From the NCBI GenBank assembly GCA_900548385.1, contig URKJ01000014.1, forward strand, positions 27,398-91,397: 64,000 nucleotides of DNA, given 5' to 3'. The notes beneath the pieces are model-generated. The model saw only the letters and a program-made list of their open reading frames with translations. It made no database searches and was not told the DNA's origin. Shown piece after piece: positions 8,485 through 17,077 of the stretch (within the stretch, counting starts at the first letter, position 1; each line of letters begins with the position of its first letter). This stretch comes from an uncultured bacterium. GTDB lineage: Bacteria; Verrucomicrobiota; Lentisphaeria; Victivallales; UBA1829. The position numbers were made by a program, and so were the translations under genes.

Positions 8485-10173
8485 ATGGATATCGGACATA
8501 TTCTGACGATTATCGGATCGGCGGTCTTCATGATCTTTTTCTTCGGACTGTGCATCTTCGTACACGAACTCGGTCACTTTCTCGTCGCCAAATGGCGCGG
8601 ATTCCATGTGATCGCGTTTTCAATCGGATTCCGCAAAATCTGGAGCCGCACCTACAAAGGCGTGGAATACCGCATCGGCTGGATCCCGTTCGGCGGTTAC
8701 GTCGACATCCCGCAGATCGACTCCGCTGAGCCGCCGAAAGACGAGCACGGCAATCCCCTGCCGAAAGGAAAACCGGTCGACCGGATACTTGCCGCCGTCG
8801 CCGGACCGCTCTGCAACATCATTTTCGGTTTCTTCCTCGCGATCTTCGTCTGGATCGGCGGAGTTCCGCAGGAAACCCCGAAACTCGCTCAGATCGAAGT
8901 GGCAAGCATTGAACAGGACAGTCCCGAATACCGCGCCGGACTCCGGGAGGGCGACAAAATCGTCAGACTCAACGGCAAGACATTCAACAATACCTGGCGC
9001 GAATTCGTGACGGAAATCCTCACGGTCATCGGCGACGTGACGCTTGACGTGGAACGCAACGGCAAAATCATTCAGATAACTTACCGTCCCGTCGTCAACA
9101 AAGCGGTCAGCCCCGTGGATGAGATCGCCTATCCGTTCTTCCGTCCGCAGCTTCCGCTGCGTCTCTACCCGAAAGCCGGATCACCCGCGGCAAAAGCCGG
9201 AATCCAGCCGGGCGACGAAGTGATCGCCGCCAACGGGAAAAAGATTTCCGATTTCGACGATCTCAATCTTTTCCTTTCCCTGAATTCCGACAAGCCGTTC
9301 CGCCTCACGGTCAAACGCGACGGCAAGACTGTGGACGTTGCAGAGATCGTCCCGGAACCGTTGACAATCGAAGGCAAAAGCGGCGTATACCGTCTTGGCT
9401 TCACATTCAAACCCGACAGCAGACAACTGAAAGTGGAAAGCGTTTCCGCCGGAATGCCGGCGGCGGAAGCCGGTCTCCGACCGGGGGATCTTATCATCGC
9501 CTCCAATGGAAAAACGATCGACAACCCGTCCGGCTTCTCCGCCACGCTCTCCGCAGAACCCGTGAAACTGACGGTCAAACGTGACGGCAAAGAACTGGAA
9601 ATGACGCTGACTCCGCAATTTCTGAAATTCAGCGACATCGGCGTAGAATTCGTCTATCTGACCCACCCGACGCCGTGGCAGCAATTCACTTATGTGATCG
9701 ACATGTCTGTGAAATCCCTGCGGAGTCTCGGAGTCAGCCTCGGCAACTCGCTCGGACTCACAAAGGCGCACACCACGATCAAACCGAGTCATCTGAACGG
9801 CCCGATCGGGATCGGGCGCGTCCTTTACATTTCGGTCTATCGCGGCTCCATCGTGCAGGGTCTCAGCCTTGTGGTGCTGGTATCGTTCAGCCTCGGACTC
9901 TTCAATCTCCTGCCGATTCCCGTACTGGACGGCGGGCATATCCTGCTAGCGGTGCTGGAACTGATCTTCCGCCGTCCGGTCTCGCCGAAAGTGCTTCATC
10001 CGATCATGATGGGATTTGTCGGTCTGCTGATTGCGTTCATGCTGTACGTCTCGTTTTACGACGTCCGCCGCGTGATCGGCTCAATCGCTCCGGATATGAT
10101 CGGCATTTCCACCGAAACAGCCAAACCCGCCACGGAGAAGCAGAATGACGCCGCGCAAAACCCGGAAAATTAA
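8485..10173 (+). CDS. rseP: RseP-type site-2 protease with three PDZ domains
   Basis: This is a membrane zinc metalloprotease of the S2P family, which cuts transmembrane anti-sigma factors and signal-peptide remnants. HELGH (residues 27-31) in the first membrane segment supplies zinc ligands and the catalytic Glu; NLLPIPVLDGG (474-484) supplies the third ligand. Between them I see three PDZ units, each with a PGD or EGD turn: about 125-195, 220-290 and 305-380. E. coli RseP has two, and many homologues one, so the 562-residue length is large. The C-terminus ends in a polar tail. It overlaps ispG by 29 bases. The dxr-rseP order is conserved in many bacteria. Confidence 0.95.
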   Translation: MDIGHILTIIGSAVFMIFFFGLCIFVHELGHFLVAKWRGFHVIAFSIGFRKIWSRTYKGVEYRIGWIPFGGYVDIPQIDSAEPPKDEHGNPLPKGKPVDRILAAVAGPLCNIIFGFFLAIFVWIGGVPQETPKLAQIEVASIEQDSPEYRAGLREGDKIVRLNGKTFNNTWREFVTEILTVIGDVTLDVERNGKIIQITYRPVVNKAVSPVDEIAYPFFRPQLPLRLYPKAGSPAAKAGIQPGDEVIAANGKKISDFDDLNLFLSLNSDKPFRLTVKRDGKTVDVAEIVPEPLTIEGKSGVYRLGFTFKPDSRQLKVESVSAGMPAAEAGLRPGDLIIASNGKTIDNPSGFSATLSAEPVKLTVKRDGKELEMTLTPQFLKFSDIGVEFVYLTHPTPWQQFTYVIDMSVKSLRSLGVSLGNSLGLTKAHTTIKPSHLNGPIGIGRVLYISVYRGSIVQGLSLVVLVSFSLGLFNLLPIPVLDGGHILLAVLELIFRRPVSPKVLHPIMMGFVGLLIAFMLYVSFYDVRRVIGSIAPDMIGISTETAKPATEKQNDAAQNPEN

Positions 10174-11239
10174 TGTCGGTCCCGTTGCGATCGGCGGCGG
10201 CGCGCCCGTCTCGCTTCAGTCGATGACCAACACCTGCACCGCCGATCCCGCCGCCACGCTGGAGCAAATCCGGCAACTGGCAAGTGCGGGGTGCGACATC
10301 ATCCGCTGCGCCGTCCCGGACGAGGCGGCGCTCCGCGCCCTGCCGGAAATCCTTGCAGGCTCCCCCATTCCCGTGATCGCAGACATCCATTTCGATTACC
10401 GTCTGGCACTCGGCGCGATCAAAGCGGGAATCCACGGAATCCGCATCAATCCGGGCAATATCGGATCGCCGGACCGTGTCCGCGCGGTTGCCGAAGCCGC
10501 CGGGGAAGCGGGAATTCCGATCCGCGTGGGTGCCAACTCCGGCAGTCTCCCGAAAGGACTTTACGACTCCCGGTTGGCGTCCGGTCTCTCCCCGCGCGAC
10601 GCAATGGCGCAATCCCTGGCGGAAGCCGCTTTGGAGCAGGTCACGCTGCTGGAACAGTACGGTTTCCGCCAGATCAAAGTATCGCTCAAATCCAGTTCCG
10701 TGGTCTCGACGGTCGACGCCTGCCGCCGTTTTGCGGAAATCAGCGACATTCCCCTGCACATCGGCATTACGGAAGCGGGGATCCCTGCCTCCGGAATCAT
10801 CAAATCCGCAGTCGGAATCGGCGCTCTTCTGATGGAGGGAATCGGCGAAACGATGCGGGTCAGCCTGACCGCCGATCCGGTCGAAGAAATCCGTGCCGGA
10901 CTGAGGATCCTCGAAGCCGCCGGACTGCGCAGGGCGGAACCGGAAATCGTTTCGTGCCCCACCTGCGGCAGAACCCGGATCGACCTGACGCGTCTTGCCA
11001 CGGAAGTGTACGATCATGTGGAACGCCTGAAACAAAGCGGAAAACGGATCAATCTCCGTAAAATCGCCGTCATGGGATGCGTCGTGAACGGACCCGGCGA
11101 AGCACACGATGCGGACATCGGGCTTGCCGGCGGCGACGGCAAAGCGGTTCTGTTCCGTTCCGGTACGGTCATTGCCACACTTCCCGAACAGGAAGCTCTG
11201 GAACAGTTGAAAAACGAGATCGGCAAACACGCCGTCTGA
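10145..11239 (+). CDS. ispG: 4-hydroxy-3-methylbut-2-enyl-diphosphate synthase
   Basis: IspG reduces and opens the cyclodiphosphate to HMBPP using a [4Fe-4S] cluster. The 364-residue protein has VSLQSMTNT at the start, VIADIHFDYRLA, GIRINPGNIG, GANSGSLPK, and the C-terminal cluster ligands in SCPTCGRTRIDL (CxxC) and MGCVVNGPGEA (third Cys and Glu). It lacks the large insertion of the plant and chlamydial enzymes. The start at 10145 lies inside rseP but has GGAG just upstream, so the overlap is probably real and gives coupling. Confidence 0.97.
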   Translation: MTPRKTRKINVGPVAIGGGAPVSLQSMTNTCTADPAATLEQIRQLASAGCDIIRCAVPDEAALRALPEILAGSPIPVIADIHFDYRLALGAIKAGIHGIRINPGNIGSPDRVRAVAEAAGEAGIPIRVGANSGSLPKGLYDSRLASGLSPRDAMAQSLAEAALEQVTLLEQYGFRQIKVSLKSSSVVSTVDACRRFAEISDIPLHIGITEAGIPASGIIKSAVGIGALLMEGIGETMRVSLTADPVEEIRAGLRILEAAGLRRAEPEIVSCPTCGRTRIDLTRLATEVYDHVERLKQSGKRINLRKIAVMGCVVNGPGEAHDADIGLAGGDGKAVLFRSGTVIATLPEQEALEQLKNEIGKHAV

Positions 11240-11243
11240 CGAT

Positions 11244-11771
11244 TCAGGGACGAAACGAAAACTCGCAGCCGCAGTAATTCTGCCGGTAAAGCTCCAGCTC
11301 CCGGCTGAGTTCAAGCGAACGTTTGAAGCCGTCCTGCTTCTTGAAATTATAAGCCTCGAAATGCGGATGCACTTCCGCGATGCGGAAGATCAGCGCCGAA
11401 TTCTTATGCGGACTGACGGTCAGCGTCGTCGCGAAACTCATTCCAAGTTCCGCGGCTTTCCGCGCGGTGCGTCCGAGCGAAAAATCAAAACACGCGGAAC
11501 AGCGGAGTCCCCGCTCCGGCTGAGCCGCGTACTCTTCCACCTGCGCAACATGCGCCAGCCATGCCTCGTGATCATATTCATCCACAAGCACATCCAGCTG
11601 AAACGCTCCGGCGAGTTTGCAGACGGCATCCAGCCGTTTCCCGAACTCCTCTTTCGTGTTGATATTGGAGTTGGAGAAATAAAGCACGAACTCCCGTTCT
11701 TCCGCGAACAGACGTTCCACACATCCGGACGCGCAGGGAGCACAACAGGTATGCAGCAGCAGTTTTGACAT
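11244..11771 (-). CDS. queH: Epoxyqueuosine reductase QueH
   Basis: QueH is the non-homologous alternative to QueG and carries out the last step of queuosine synthesis in tRNA. The 175-residue protein has the hallmark LLHTCCAPCASGC at the start (paired cysteines for the [4Fe-4S] and mononuclear iron sites), ERGLRCSACFDFSLGRTA with a CxxC, a TTLTVSPHKNS segment and the ending KRSLELSRELELYRQNYCGCEFS. I start at ATG 11771; a longer frame to 11927 runs through a GC hairpin and into the ferritin end and is not supported. It converges with ispG, leaving four bases between them. Confidence 0.93.
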   Translation of the reverse strand: MSKLLLHTCCAPCASGCVERLFAEEREFVLYFSNSNINTKEEFGKRLDAVCKLAGAFQLDVLVDEYDHEAWLAHVAQVEEYAAQPERGLRCSACFDFSLGRTARKAAELGMSFATTLTVSPHKNSALIFRIAEVHPHFEAYNFKKQDGFKRSLELSRELELYRQNYCGCEFSFRP

Positions 11772-11781
11772 TACAGCAAAC

Positions 11782-11805
11782 GGGCGGCCGGTATTCCGAC
11801 CGCCC
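11782..11805 (-). terminator. GC-rich hairpin after ferritin gene
   Basis: GGGCGGCCGG-TATT-CCGACCGCCC can fold into a ten-pair stem with one mismatch. It sits between the ferritin stop and the queH start. The T-tract that follows on the minus strand is poor (GTTTGCTG), so it may attenuate rather than fully end transcription. Confidence 0.5.
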
Positions 11806-11820
11806 TCCTTCCGGGTCCGA

Positions 11821-12339
11821 TCAATTCTGCGCGATGGCGGGAACAGTCGGAGCGGCGCGGAGCGCAAGATCCTTGTCGATAAAGAGCAAAGCCTCTTTCG
11901 ACGATCCGGCGAACTCGTACTTGTCAATAATCTGCTGAACGCTCTTCTCTTCCTGCACCTGCTCGGTCACGAAGAAATTCAGGAACGTCATCGTGGCGTA
12001 GTTGTTGTTTTTCGCCGCGAGAGCGCAGAGCTGATTGATCCGTCCCGTCACAATGCGTTCATGCTTGAGAGCGAGCTCAAACGCCTCTTTCGCCGATTTG
12101 ACTTTGGTGGCGACCTTGTCAATCGCGCCGAGCGTGATCTCCGCTTCCTGGTCGTTGAGATAGTTGTAGAAGATGTTCGCATGGATAAGTTCTTCATCCA
12201 CCTGCATCCGCATCCAATGGGCGGCTCCGGGCAGTTTCAGGCGCTCCAGTCCGGCGGCGAGTCCGAGATAGATGTACGAAGAATACATCTCGAAGACCAT
12301 CTGTTCATTGATTGCTTTCGCGAGTTCCTTACTGATCAT
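11821..12339 (-). CDS. Ferritin, non-haem iron storage protein
   Basis: The 172-residue protein is a bacterial-type ferritin: a four-helix bundle with ferroxidase ligands visible as Glu in MVFEMYSSYIYL (residue 17), DEELIHANIF (ExxH), the KHERIVTGRI Glu, and the TEQVQEEKS segment, which has the expected Gln and Glu. It lacks the haem-binding Met of bacterioferritin at the usual place. Ferritins oxidise Fe(II) and store it as ferrihydrite, protecting anaerobes against oxygen shock. A GAAGGAG-like ribosome site precedes the ATG. It lies alone between a GNAT and queH. Confidence 0.94.
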   Translation of the reverse strand: MISKELAKAINEQMVFEMYSSYIYLGLAAGLERLKLPGAAHWMRMQVDEELIHANIFYNYLNDQEAEITLGAIDKVATKVKSAKEAFELALKHERIVTGRINQLCALAAKNNNYATMTFLNFFVTEQVQEEKSVQQIIDKYEFAGSSKEALLFIDKDLALRAAPTVPAIAQN

Positions 12340-12356
12340 GACAGTACTCCTTCTTT

Positions 12357-12869
12357 TTATTTTATCTGATTGACAGAATAATGCCAGAATCCGACGTCAT
12401 GAAACGTATCGAACTTACATCCGGCATTTCTGATATGACCGACTTTCTGGAAATTCATCTTTTCATGAAACCGTATGCTTCCGGCATTGTCCATCGTGAT
12501 AACGGCGATCAGCCCGGTCAAAGCCGGATGTTTCCGCACCGTCCGGATGATGAGTTCGTAATAAAGGTCTTTTCCAAGCCCCCGGTTCAGCTGTTCGGGA
12601 GCAAGATAGATCGTCGTTTCCGCAACCCGGTATGCGGATGCCTGACGGAACGGTGCGGAATAGGCGAGCCCGACAATCCCGTTTCCATTCTCTTTCTCTT
12701 CCGCAACAAGGAACACATAGTCTTTGACGATATGTTCGTATTTTTCTCTCATCTCCTCCGGCGTCATCTCCTTTTCCATGAAATTCGCGGTGGAGTTGCG
12801 GATATAATAATTGTAAATTTCCGCGATCCGTTTCAGATCGGCCGGAACAGCCTGACGTATAATAAGCAT
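12357..12869 (-). CDS. GNAT acetyltransferase, phosphinothricin/MnaT-like
   Basis: The 170-residue protein resembles the PAT/Bar/YwnH branch of GNATs: MLIIRQAVPADLKRIAEIYNYYIRNSTANF at the start (here IYN-Y matches the usual YN-hinge), VAETTIYLAPEQLNRGLGKDLY with the acetyl-CoA loop NRGLGK, NAGSIRFHEKMNFQKVGHI, and a C-terminal FHDVGFWHYSV. Relatives acetylate phosphinothricin or methionine sulfone and sulfoximine. The true acceptor is unknown. The internal hydrophobic LTGLIAVITMDNAGS strand is standard. Confidence 0.82.
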   Translation of the reverse strand: MLIIRQAVPADLKRIAEIYNYYIRNSTANFMEKEMTPEEMREKYEHIVKDYVFLVAEEKENGNGIVGLAYSAPFRQASAYRVAETTIYLAPEQLNRGLGKDLYYELIIRTVRKHPALTGLIAVITMDNAGSIRFHEKMNFQKVGHIRNAGCKFDTFHDVGFWHYSVNQIK

Positions 12870-13017
12870 GATTCCCCTCCTTCAGGTAAATTACTGTGCA
12901 AGCGTAATATAAACTGAAATCGGGAAAGAAGCAAGGGGAAAAAGCTAAAATAAAGTAAAAGACAGCATAAATATCTTACAAAACGAACTCAATTTCATTC
13001 CTGTAAAAATGTGAAAT

Positions 13018-13046
13018 CCGGGAAAAACGCACAGCGTCCTTCCCGG
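13018..13046 (-). terminator. Weak hairpin after the zinc-ribbon gene
   Basis: CCGGGAA and TTCCCGG are separated by 15 bases just beyond the stop of the zinc-ribbon gene. No long T-tract follows on the minus strand (ATTTCACATTTTTA), so the call is tentative. Confidence 0.35.
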
Positions 13047-13054
13047 AAAACTGC

Positions 13055-13756
13055 TCAGCTGTGCAGATACAGAATATGGGAACAGTTGTCGCAGAGCGTC
13101 AGAACGCCTTTTTTTGCATTGTTGATCGTCTGCGGCGGAACCTTGAGACGACAGAAGCTGCAAACGCCCTGATTGATCATAGCGACAGGTTCCCCTTTCC
13201 CGCCTTCCAGCAGACGGTGGTAAACCGACAGGGTCTGCGTATCAATTTTGGATTCGTATGCCTTGCGGAGCTTGAGTTTTTCGCCGATGTCCTCTTCCAG
13301 TTCCTGCTTCAACTCCACAAGATCCGCCATTTCGGCTTTTACGCTCTTCTGCGTAACGGCAAGCTCTTTTTCCGCCGCCGCTATCCCCTGCTGTGCGCTT
13401 TCCGCCTGATCCAGCAATTCAAGGATTTTAGTCTCTATATCGGAAACGGCATTTTTTTTCGCTTCGATATCCGCCATCATCGCCTGATATTCGTTGTTCT
13501 TCTTGACCATTGCCGACTGCGTCAGCAGCTTGCGCGACGCCTCGTTGAGCTTTTCGATCTCGCCCTCATTTTCCTTGATGGCGCGTTCGATCCGGCGCAA
13601 CCCGTCTTTTGCGACTTCGACATCCGAAACGGCGTCCTTTACCAGAGAGTCCAACCGTTTTTTTTCGGAAGGAATCGTATCAATCCGCAAGTTAAGGTTC
13701 CGTATTTTCAGGTCCAGATCCTGAAGAGCGAGCAAATCCGTAATCCATTCATTCAT
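13055..13756 (-). CDS. Coiled-coil protein with C4-type zinc ribbon
   Basis: The 233-residue protein is a long coiled coil (about residues 5-175, rich in heptads with Lys, Glu and Ala) ending in a treble of paired cysteines: CSFC and, after about 20 residues, CDNC. This is the DUF164/zf-RING_7 family seen across bacteria, sometimes near the RNase HI or Nif3-like YqfO genes. It may bind nucleic acid, but no firm function is known to me. The N-terminal segment LLALQDLDLKIRNL is a family signature. It is followed upstream (in the direction of transcription) by transketolase with its own double terminator. Confidence 0.8.
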   Translation of the reverse strand: MNEWITDLLALQDLDLKIRNLNLRIDTIPSEKKRLDSLVKDAVSDVEVAKDGLRRIERAIKENEGEIEKLNEASRKLLTQSAMVKKNNEYQAMMADIEAKKNAVSDIETKILELLDQAESAQQGIAAAEKELAVTQKSVKAEMADLVELKQELEEDIGEKLKLRKAYESKIDTQTLSVYHRLLEGGKGEPVAMINQGVCSFCRLKVPPQTINNAKKGVLTLCDNCSHILYLHS

Positions 13757-13827
13757 GCTGCTTCATCCTTCCGTTTACAGTACGCTACACAATAACCGCA
13801 AATAAAGAAAATTCAACCGGCGGAATA

Positions 13828-13850
13828 AAAAAAGCGGGAAAATCCCGCGG
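13828..13850 (-). terminator. Distal intrinsic terminator of tkt
   Basis: On the minus strand GCGGGA-TTT-TCCCGC is followed by seven T. This is a textbook intrinsic terminator, the second of two in tandem after tkt. Coordinates may be off by one base. Confidence 0.8.
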
Positions 13851-13856
13851 GAAAAA

Positions 13857-13886
13857 CGGAAACCGGCGGAATTCCACCGGTTTCCG
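13857..13886 (-). terminator. Proximal intrinsic terminator of tkt
   Basis: CGGAAACCGG and CCGGTTTCCG flank a short loop just after the tkt stop and are followed on the minus strand by GTTTTT. With the next hairpin it makes a double terminator. Confidence 0.75.
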
Positions 13887-13906
13887 TAATATTCCGGCAA
13901 CGGAGC

Positions 13907-15904
13907 TTACGCAAAGAATTTGCCGATCTTCTCTGCGACGGCTTCCGGTGTAAACCCGAATTTTTCCGCCAGGACCTTGTACGGAGCGGAAGCACCGAAA
14001 TGATCCAGTCCGATACAAAGTCCGTTGTTTCCGGCGAAACGCTCCCAGCCGAATGTGCTTCCGGCTTCGATCGTCACGCGCTTTTCGCAGGCGGGCGGAA
14101 GAACGCTGTCGCGGTATTCCTGATTCTGTGCGAGGAAAAGTTCCCGGGACGGCATGGAAACCACGCGGATGCGGCGTCCGGTCTCACGCAGAATATGCGC
14201 CGCGCCAAGCGCGGTATTGACCTCGGATCCGGTCGCAATGAGGATCGTGTCATACGCGGAATCCTCGGAAACGACGTACGCACCCTTTGAAACATCGACT
14301 TTTGCCGCGGTCTCTTCGTCATACGGTGCAATATCCTGACGGGTCAGAATCAGGGCGACCGGCGTTTTCGACTGTACCGCATACGCCCAGGCATGGGCGA
14401 CTTCGTGCGCTTCCGCCGGACGGATCACCGTCATGCCGGGAATCGTGCGGAGCATGGCAAGCTGTTCAACCGGCTCATGAGTCGGTCCATCCTCGCCCAC
14501 ATAGAAAGAGTCGTGGGTAAACACATAGATCGAACGGAGCTTCTGAAGAGCCGCAAGACGGATGCCCGGTTTCATGAAATCGGAGAATACAAAGAACGTG
14601 GACGTATACGGAATGCAGCCGCCGTAAACCGCCATACCGTTGGCAATCACGCTCATGGCAAGTTCGCGGACACCGAAATGGAAATTGCGTCCGGCATAAT
14701 TTTCCGCAGAGAAGTCCCCGCCGTTCTTGATCTCGGTCTTGGTGGAGGGCGCAAGATCCGCCGCTCCGCCGTAAAGCGCGGGCACCAGTTCGGCGACCTT
14801 CTGAAGAACCGCGCCGCCCGACGCACGCGTCGCAACCGGCTTGTCCACCGGAACAACGGCCAACAGCTGTTCCAGAATGTTTCCGGGAACTTTGCAAGAG
14901 AGCATATCGGAGATCAGAGCCGCCTTGTCGGGATTCGCCTCCACGAATTTCTGGAATTCCGCATCCCATTTTGCTGCTTCGGCTTCCAGTTCCGCCACAC
15001 GCGCATCAACCATTTCACGCACTTCCTGCGGAATATGGAACGGCTCCGGCGGGAAACCGAGCGCGGCTTTCGCCCCGGCGACATCGTCGGCTCCCAGAGG
15101 TTCGCCGTGGGATTTGGCGGAACCGGCTTTGGAAGGAGACCCGAATCCGATCACGGTTTTGCAATCGACGAAAGTCGGCCGGCCGTCGGAAGCCTGCGCT
15201 TCTTCCATGCCTTTCAGCACCTGTGCCGTGTCGTTGGCGTTGTCAATCCGGACCACACGCCAGCCGTAAGCCTCGAAGCGCTTGGCGACGTTCTCGGTAA
15301 AGGCGAGTCCGGTGGAGCCTTCGATGCTGATGCTGTTGTCATCATAAAACACCACAAGATTATCCAGTTTGAGGTGTCCGGCAAGAGAAGCGGCCTCGTG
15401 CGTGATGCCTTCCATCATGCAGCCGTCGCCGGCGATCACATAAACTTTCCGGTCGAGCAGCCCCGTTTTGTCAAGTCCGGTCACGGCGGCGAAATGTTTT
15501 CCGGCGGCAGCCATGCCGACCGCGGAAGCGAACCCCGTTCCGAGCGGTCCGGTCGTGACTTCGACCCCCTTGGTATGTCCATATTCCGGATGACCGGGAG
15601 TGAGGCTGTCCCACTGGCGGAAGCTCTGAAGATCTTCCATCGTCAACCCGTAGCCGAAAAGATGAAGCAGACTGTAAATCAGCATGGAGCCGTGTCCGGC
15701 GGAGAGGACAAAGCGATCGCGTCCGAGCCAGTTCGGGTTCTTCGGATTGTGCTTGAGGAACTGATACCAGAGGGTAAACGCGACGTCAGCCGTGCCCATC
15801 GGCATACCCGGATGACCCGATTTTGCTTTCTGCACCCCGTCCGCCGAAAGCAGTCTCACGGTATCCGCCGCGAGCTTGAGAGATTTCAAGTCTGACATTT
15901 TCAC
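13907..15904 (-). CDS. tkt: Transketolase
   Basis: Transketolase moves two-carbon ketol units in the non-oxidative pentose phosphate pathway, using thiamine diphosphate. The 665-residue protein has the usual order: KSGHPGMPMG (residues 28-37), VLSAGHGSMLIYSLLHLFGYG, the TPP motif GDGCMMEGITHEAASLAGHLKLDNLVVFYDDN, the pyrimidine domain with THDSFYVGEDGPTHEPVEQLA, and the C-terminal domain LIATGSEV. Length and motifs match bacterial enzymes. It is a single transcription unit with an AGGAG site before the ATG and two terminators after it, facing away from ruvB. Confidence 0.98.
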   Translation of the reverse strand: MKMSDLKSLKLAADTVRLLSADGVQKAKSGHPGMPMGTADVAFTLWYQFLKHNPKNPNWLGRDRFVLSAGHGSMLIYSLLHLFGYGLTMEDLQSFRQWDSLTPGHPEYGHTKGVEVTTGPLGTGFASAVGMAAAGKHFAAVTGLDKTGLLDRKVYVIAGDGCMMEGITHEAASLAGHLKLDNLVVFYDDNSISIEGSTGLAFTENVAKRFEAYGWRVVRIDNANDTAQVLKGMEEAQASDGRPTFVDCKTVIGFGSPSKAGSAKSHGEPLGADDVAGAKAALGFPPEPFHIPQEVREMVDARVAELEAEAAKWDAEFQKFVEANPDKAALISDMLSCKVPGNILEQLLAVVPVDKPVATRASGGAVLQKVAELVPALYGGAADLAPSTKTEIKNGGDFSAENYAGRNFHFGVRELAMSVIANGMAVYGGCIPYTSTFFVFSDFMKPGIRLAALQKLRSIYVFTHDSFYVGEDGPTHEPVEQLAMLRTIPGMTVIRPAEAHEVAHAWAYAVQSKTPVALILTRQDIAPYDEETAAKVDVSKGAYVVSEDSAYDTILIATGSEVNTALGAAHILRETGRRIRVVSMPSRELFLAQNQEYRDSVLPPACEKRVTIEAGSTFGWERFAGNNGLCIGLDHFGASAPYKVLAEKFGFTPEAVAEKIGKFFA

Positions 15905-15924
15905 TCCTTTAATTGGTTTTCCGT

Positions 15925-15952
15925 TTGATTTTTTCCAAAAACAAGATATAAT
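15925..15952 (+). promoter_or_regulatory. Sigma70-like promoter of ruvB
   Basis: TTGATT at 15925-15930 and a perfect TATAAT at 15947-15952 are 16 bases apart, 43 bases before the ruvB ATG. It lies in the 90-base divergent gap shared with tkt. Confidence 0.6.
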
Positions 15953-15994
15953 CCCAGTATGTAATATACACCTTAAAATCAGGATTTAAAGCTC

Positions 15995-17059
15995 ATGGAG
16001 AACGAAAGATTCATCACGTCCACTTTAAATAAGAAAGACGTGGAGGCGGAAACCACGCTCCGCCCGCAGACCTTCGGGTCGTTTCCCGGACAGACCAAAA
16101 CCAAGGACCGGCTGGAAATTTATGTGGCGGCCGCCAAAAACCGCTCCGAACCGCTCGGTCATCTGCTCCTCAGCGGACCGCCGGGACTCGGCAAAACGAC
16201 ACTCGCCTACATCATCGCCAACGAAAAAGGCGCGAACATCAAGACCTCAAGCGGTCCCGTCATCGAAAAACCGGGCGATCTCGCCGGACTGCTCACCTCG
16301 CTGGAAAAAGGCGATATTCTGTTCATCGACGAAATCCACCGTCTGAACACCGCCGTTGAAGAATACCTGTACAGCGCGATGGAAGATTTCTTCATCGACA
16401 TCATGATCGACCAGGGCCCCGGCGCCCGCTCGGTCCGCCTGACAATTCCCGAATTCACCCTGATCGGCGCAACCACGCGGCAGGGGCTGCTCTCCGCTCC
16501 GCTGCGCTCCCGCTTCGAACTCTCGCTCCGGCTCGACTATTACAGCTCTGAAGAACTGCGGGACATCGTTCTGCGCTCCGCGGGAATCCTCAACGTCACG
16601 ATCGACCCCGAAGGCGCATTTGAGATCGCACGCCGCAGCCGCGGCACTCCCCGAATCGCCAACAATCTGCTCCGCTGGACACGCGACTACGCACAGGTCA
16701 AGGGAACCGGACACATCACCCACGAACTCGCCGCAGCCGCGCTCACCATGCTCGACATCGACGACAGCGGACTGGATGAGATGGACAAACGCATTCTGGA
16801 GATGATCATGGTCAACTTCAAGGGCGGACCGGTCGGGCTGAACTCGCTTTCGGTCGCCGTCGGCGAAGAAGCCGACACCATTGAGGATGTTTACGAACCG
16901 TACCTGATCCAGGAAGGCTACATGATGCGGACTCCGCAGGGACGGATCGTCTCGGAAAAATCCTGGCAGATGTTCGGACTCAAACCGCCGCTCTACCCGA
17001 ACGGCGTCCGCCGCGGCTCCCGCCGTCTCTCCGACGGTCAGGACGAACTGCCGTTTTAA
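15995..17059 (+). CDS. ruvB: Holliday junction branch-migration ATPase RuvB
   Basis: RuvB is the AAA+ motor that drives branch migration with RuvA. The 354-residue protein carries LRPQTFGSFPGQ at the start, Walker A GPPGLGKTT, Walker B ILFIDEIHRL, sensor 1 LIGATTRQGLLSAPLRSRF with the arginine finger, sensor 2 RGTPRIANNLLRWTRDYA, and the winged helix ending EPYLIQEGYMMRTPQGRI. The arginine usually seen in GATTRAG is Arg-Gln here. No ruvA or ruvC is adjacent. The C-terminal tail after the RG repeat-like SRRLSDGQ is about ten residues longer than in E. coli. Confidence 0.98.
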   Translation: MENERFITSTLNKKDVEAETTLRPQTFGSFPGQTKTKDRLEIYVAAAKNRSEPLGHLLLSGPPGLGKTTLAYIIANEKGANIKTSSGPVIEKPGDLAGLLTSLEKGDILFIDEIHRLNTAVEEYLYSAMEDFFIDIMIDQGPGARSVRLTIPEFTLIGATTRQGLLSAPLRSRFELSLRLDYYSSEELRDIVLRSAGILNVTIDPEGAFEIARRSRGTPRIANNLLRWTRDYAQVKGTGHITHELAAAALTMLDIDDSGLDEMDKRILEMIMVNFKGGPVGLNSLSVAVGEEADTIEDVYEPYLIQEGYMMRTPQGRIVSEKSWQMFGLKPPLYPNGVRRGSRRLSDGQDELPF

Positions 17060-17077
17060 TTCAAAAGGACTGTTGTT

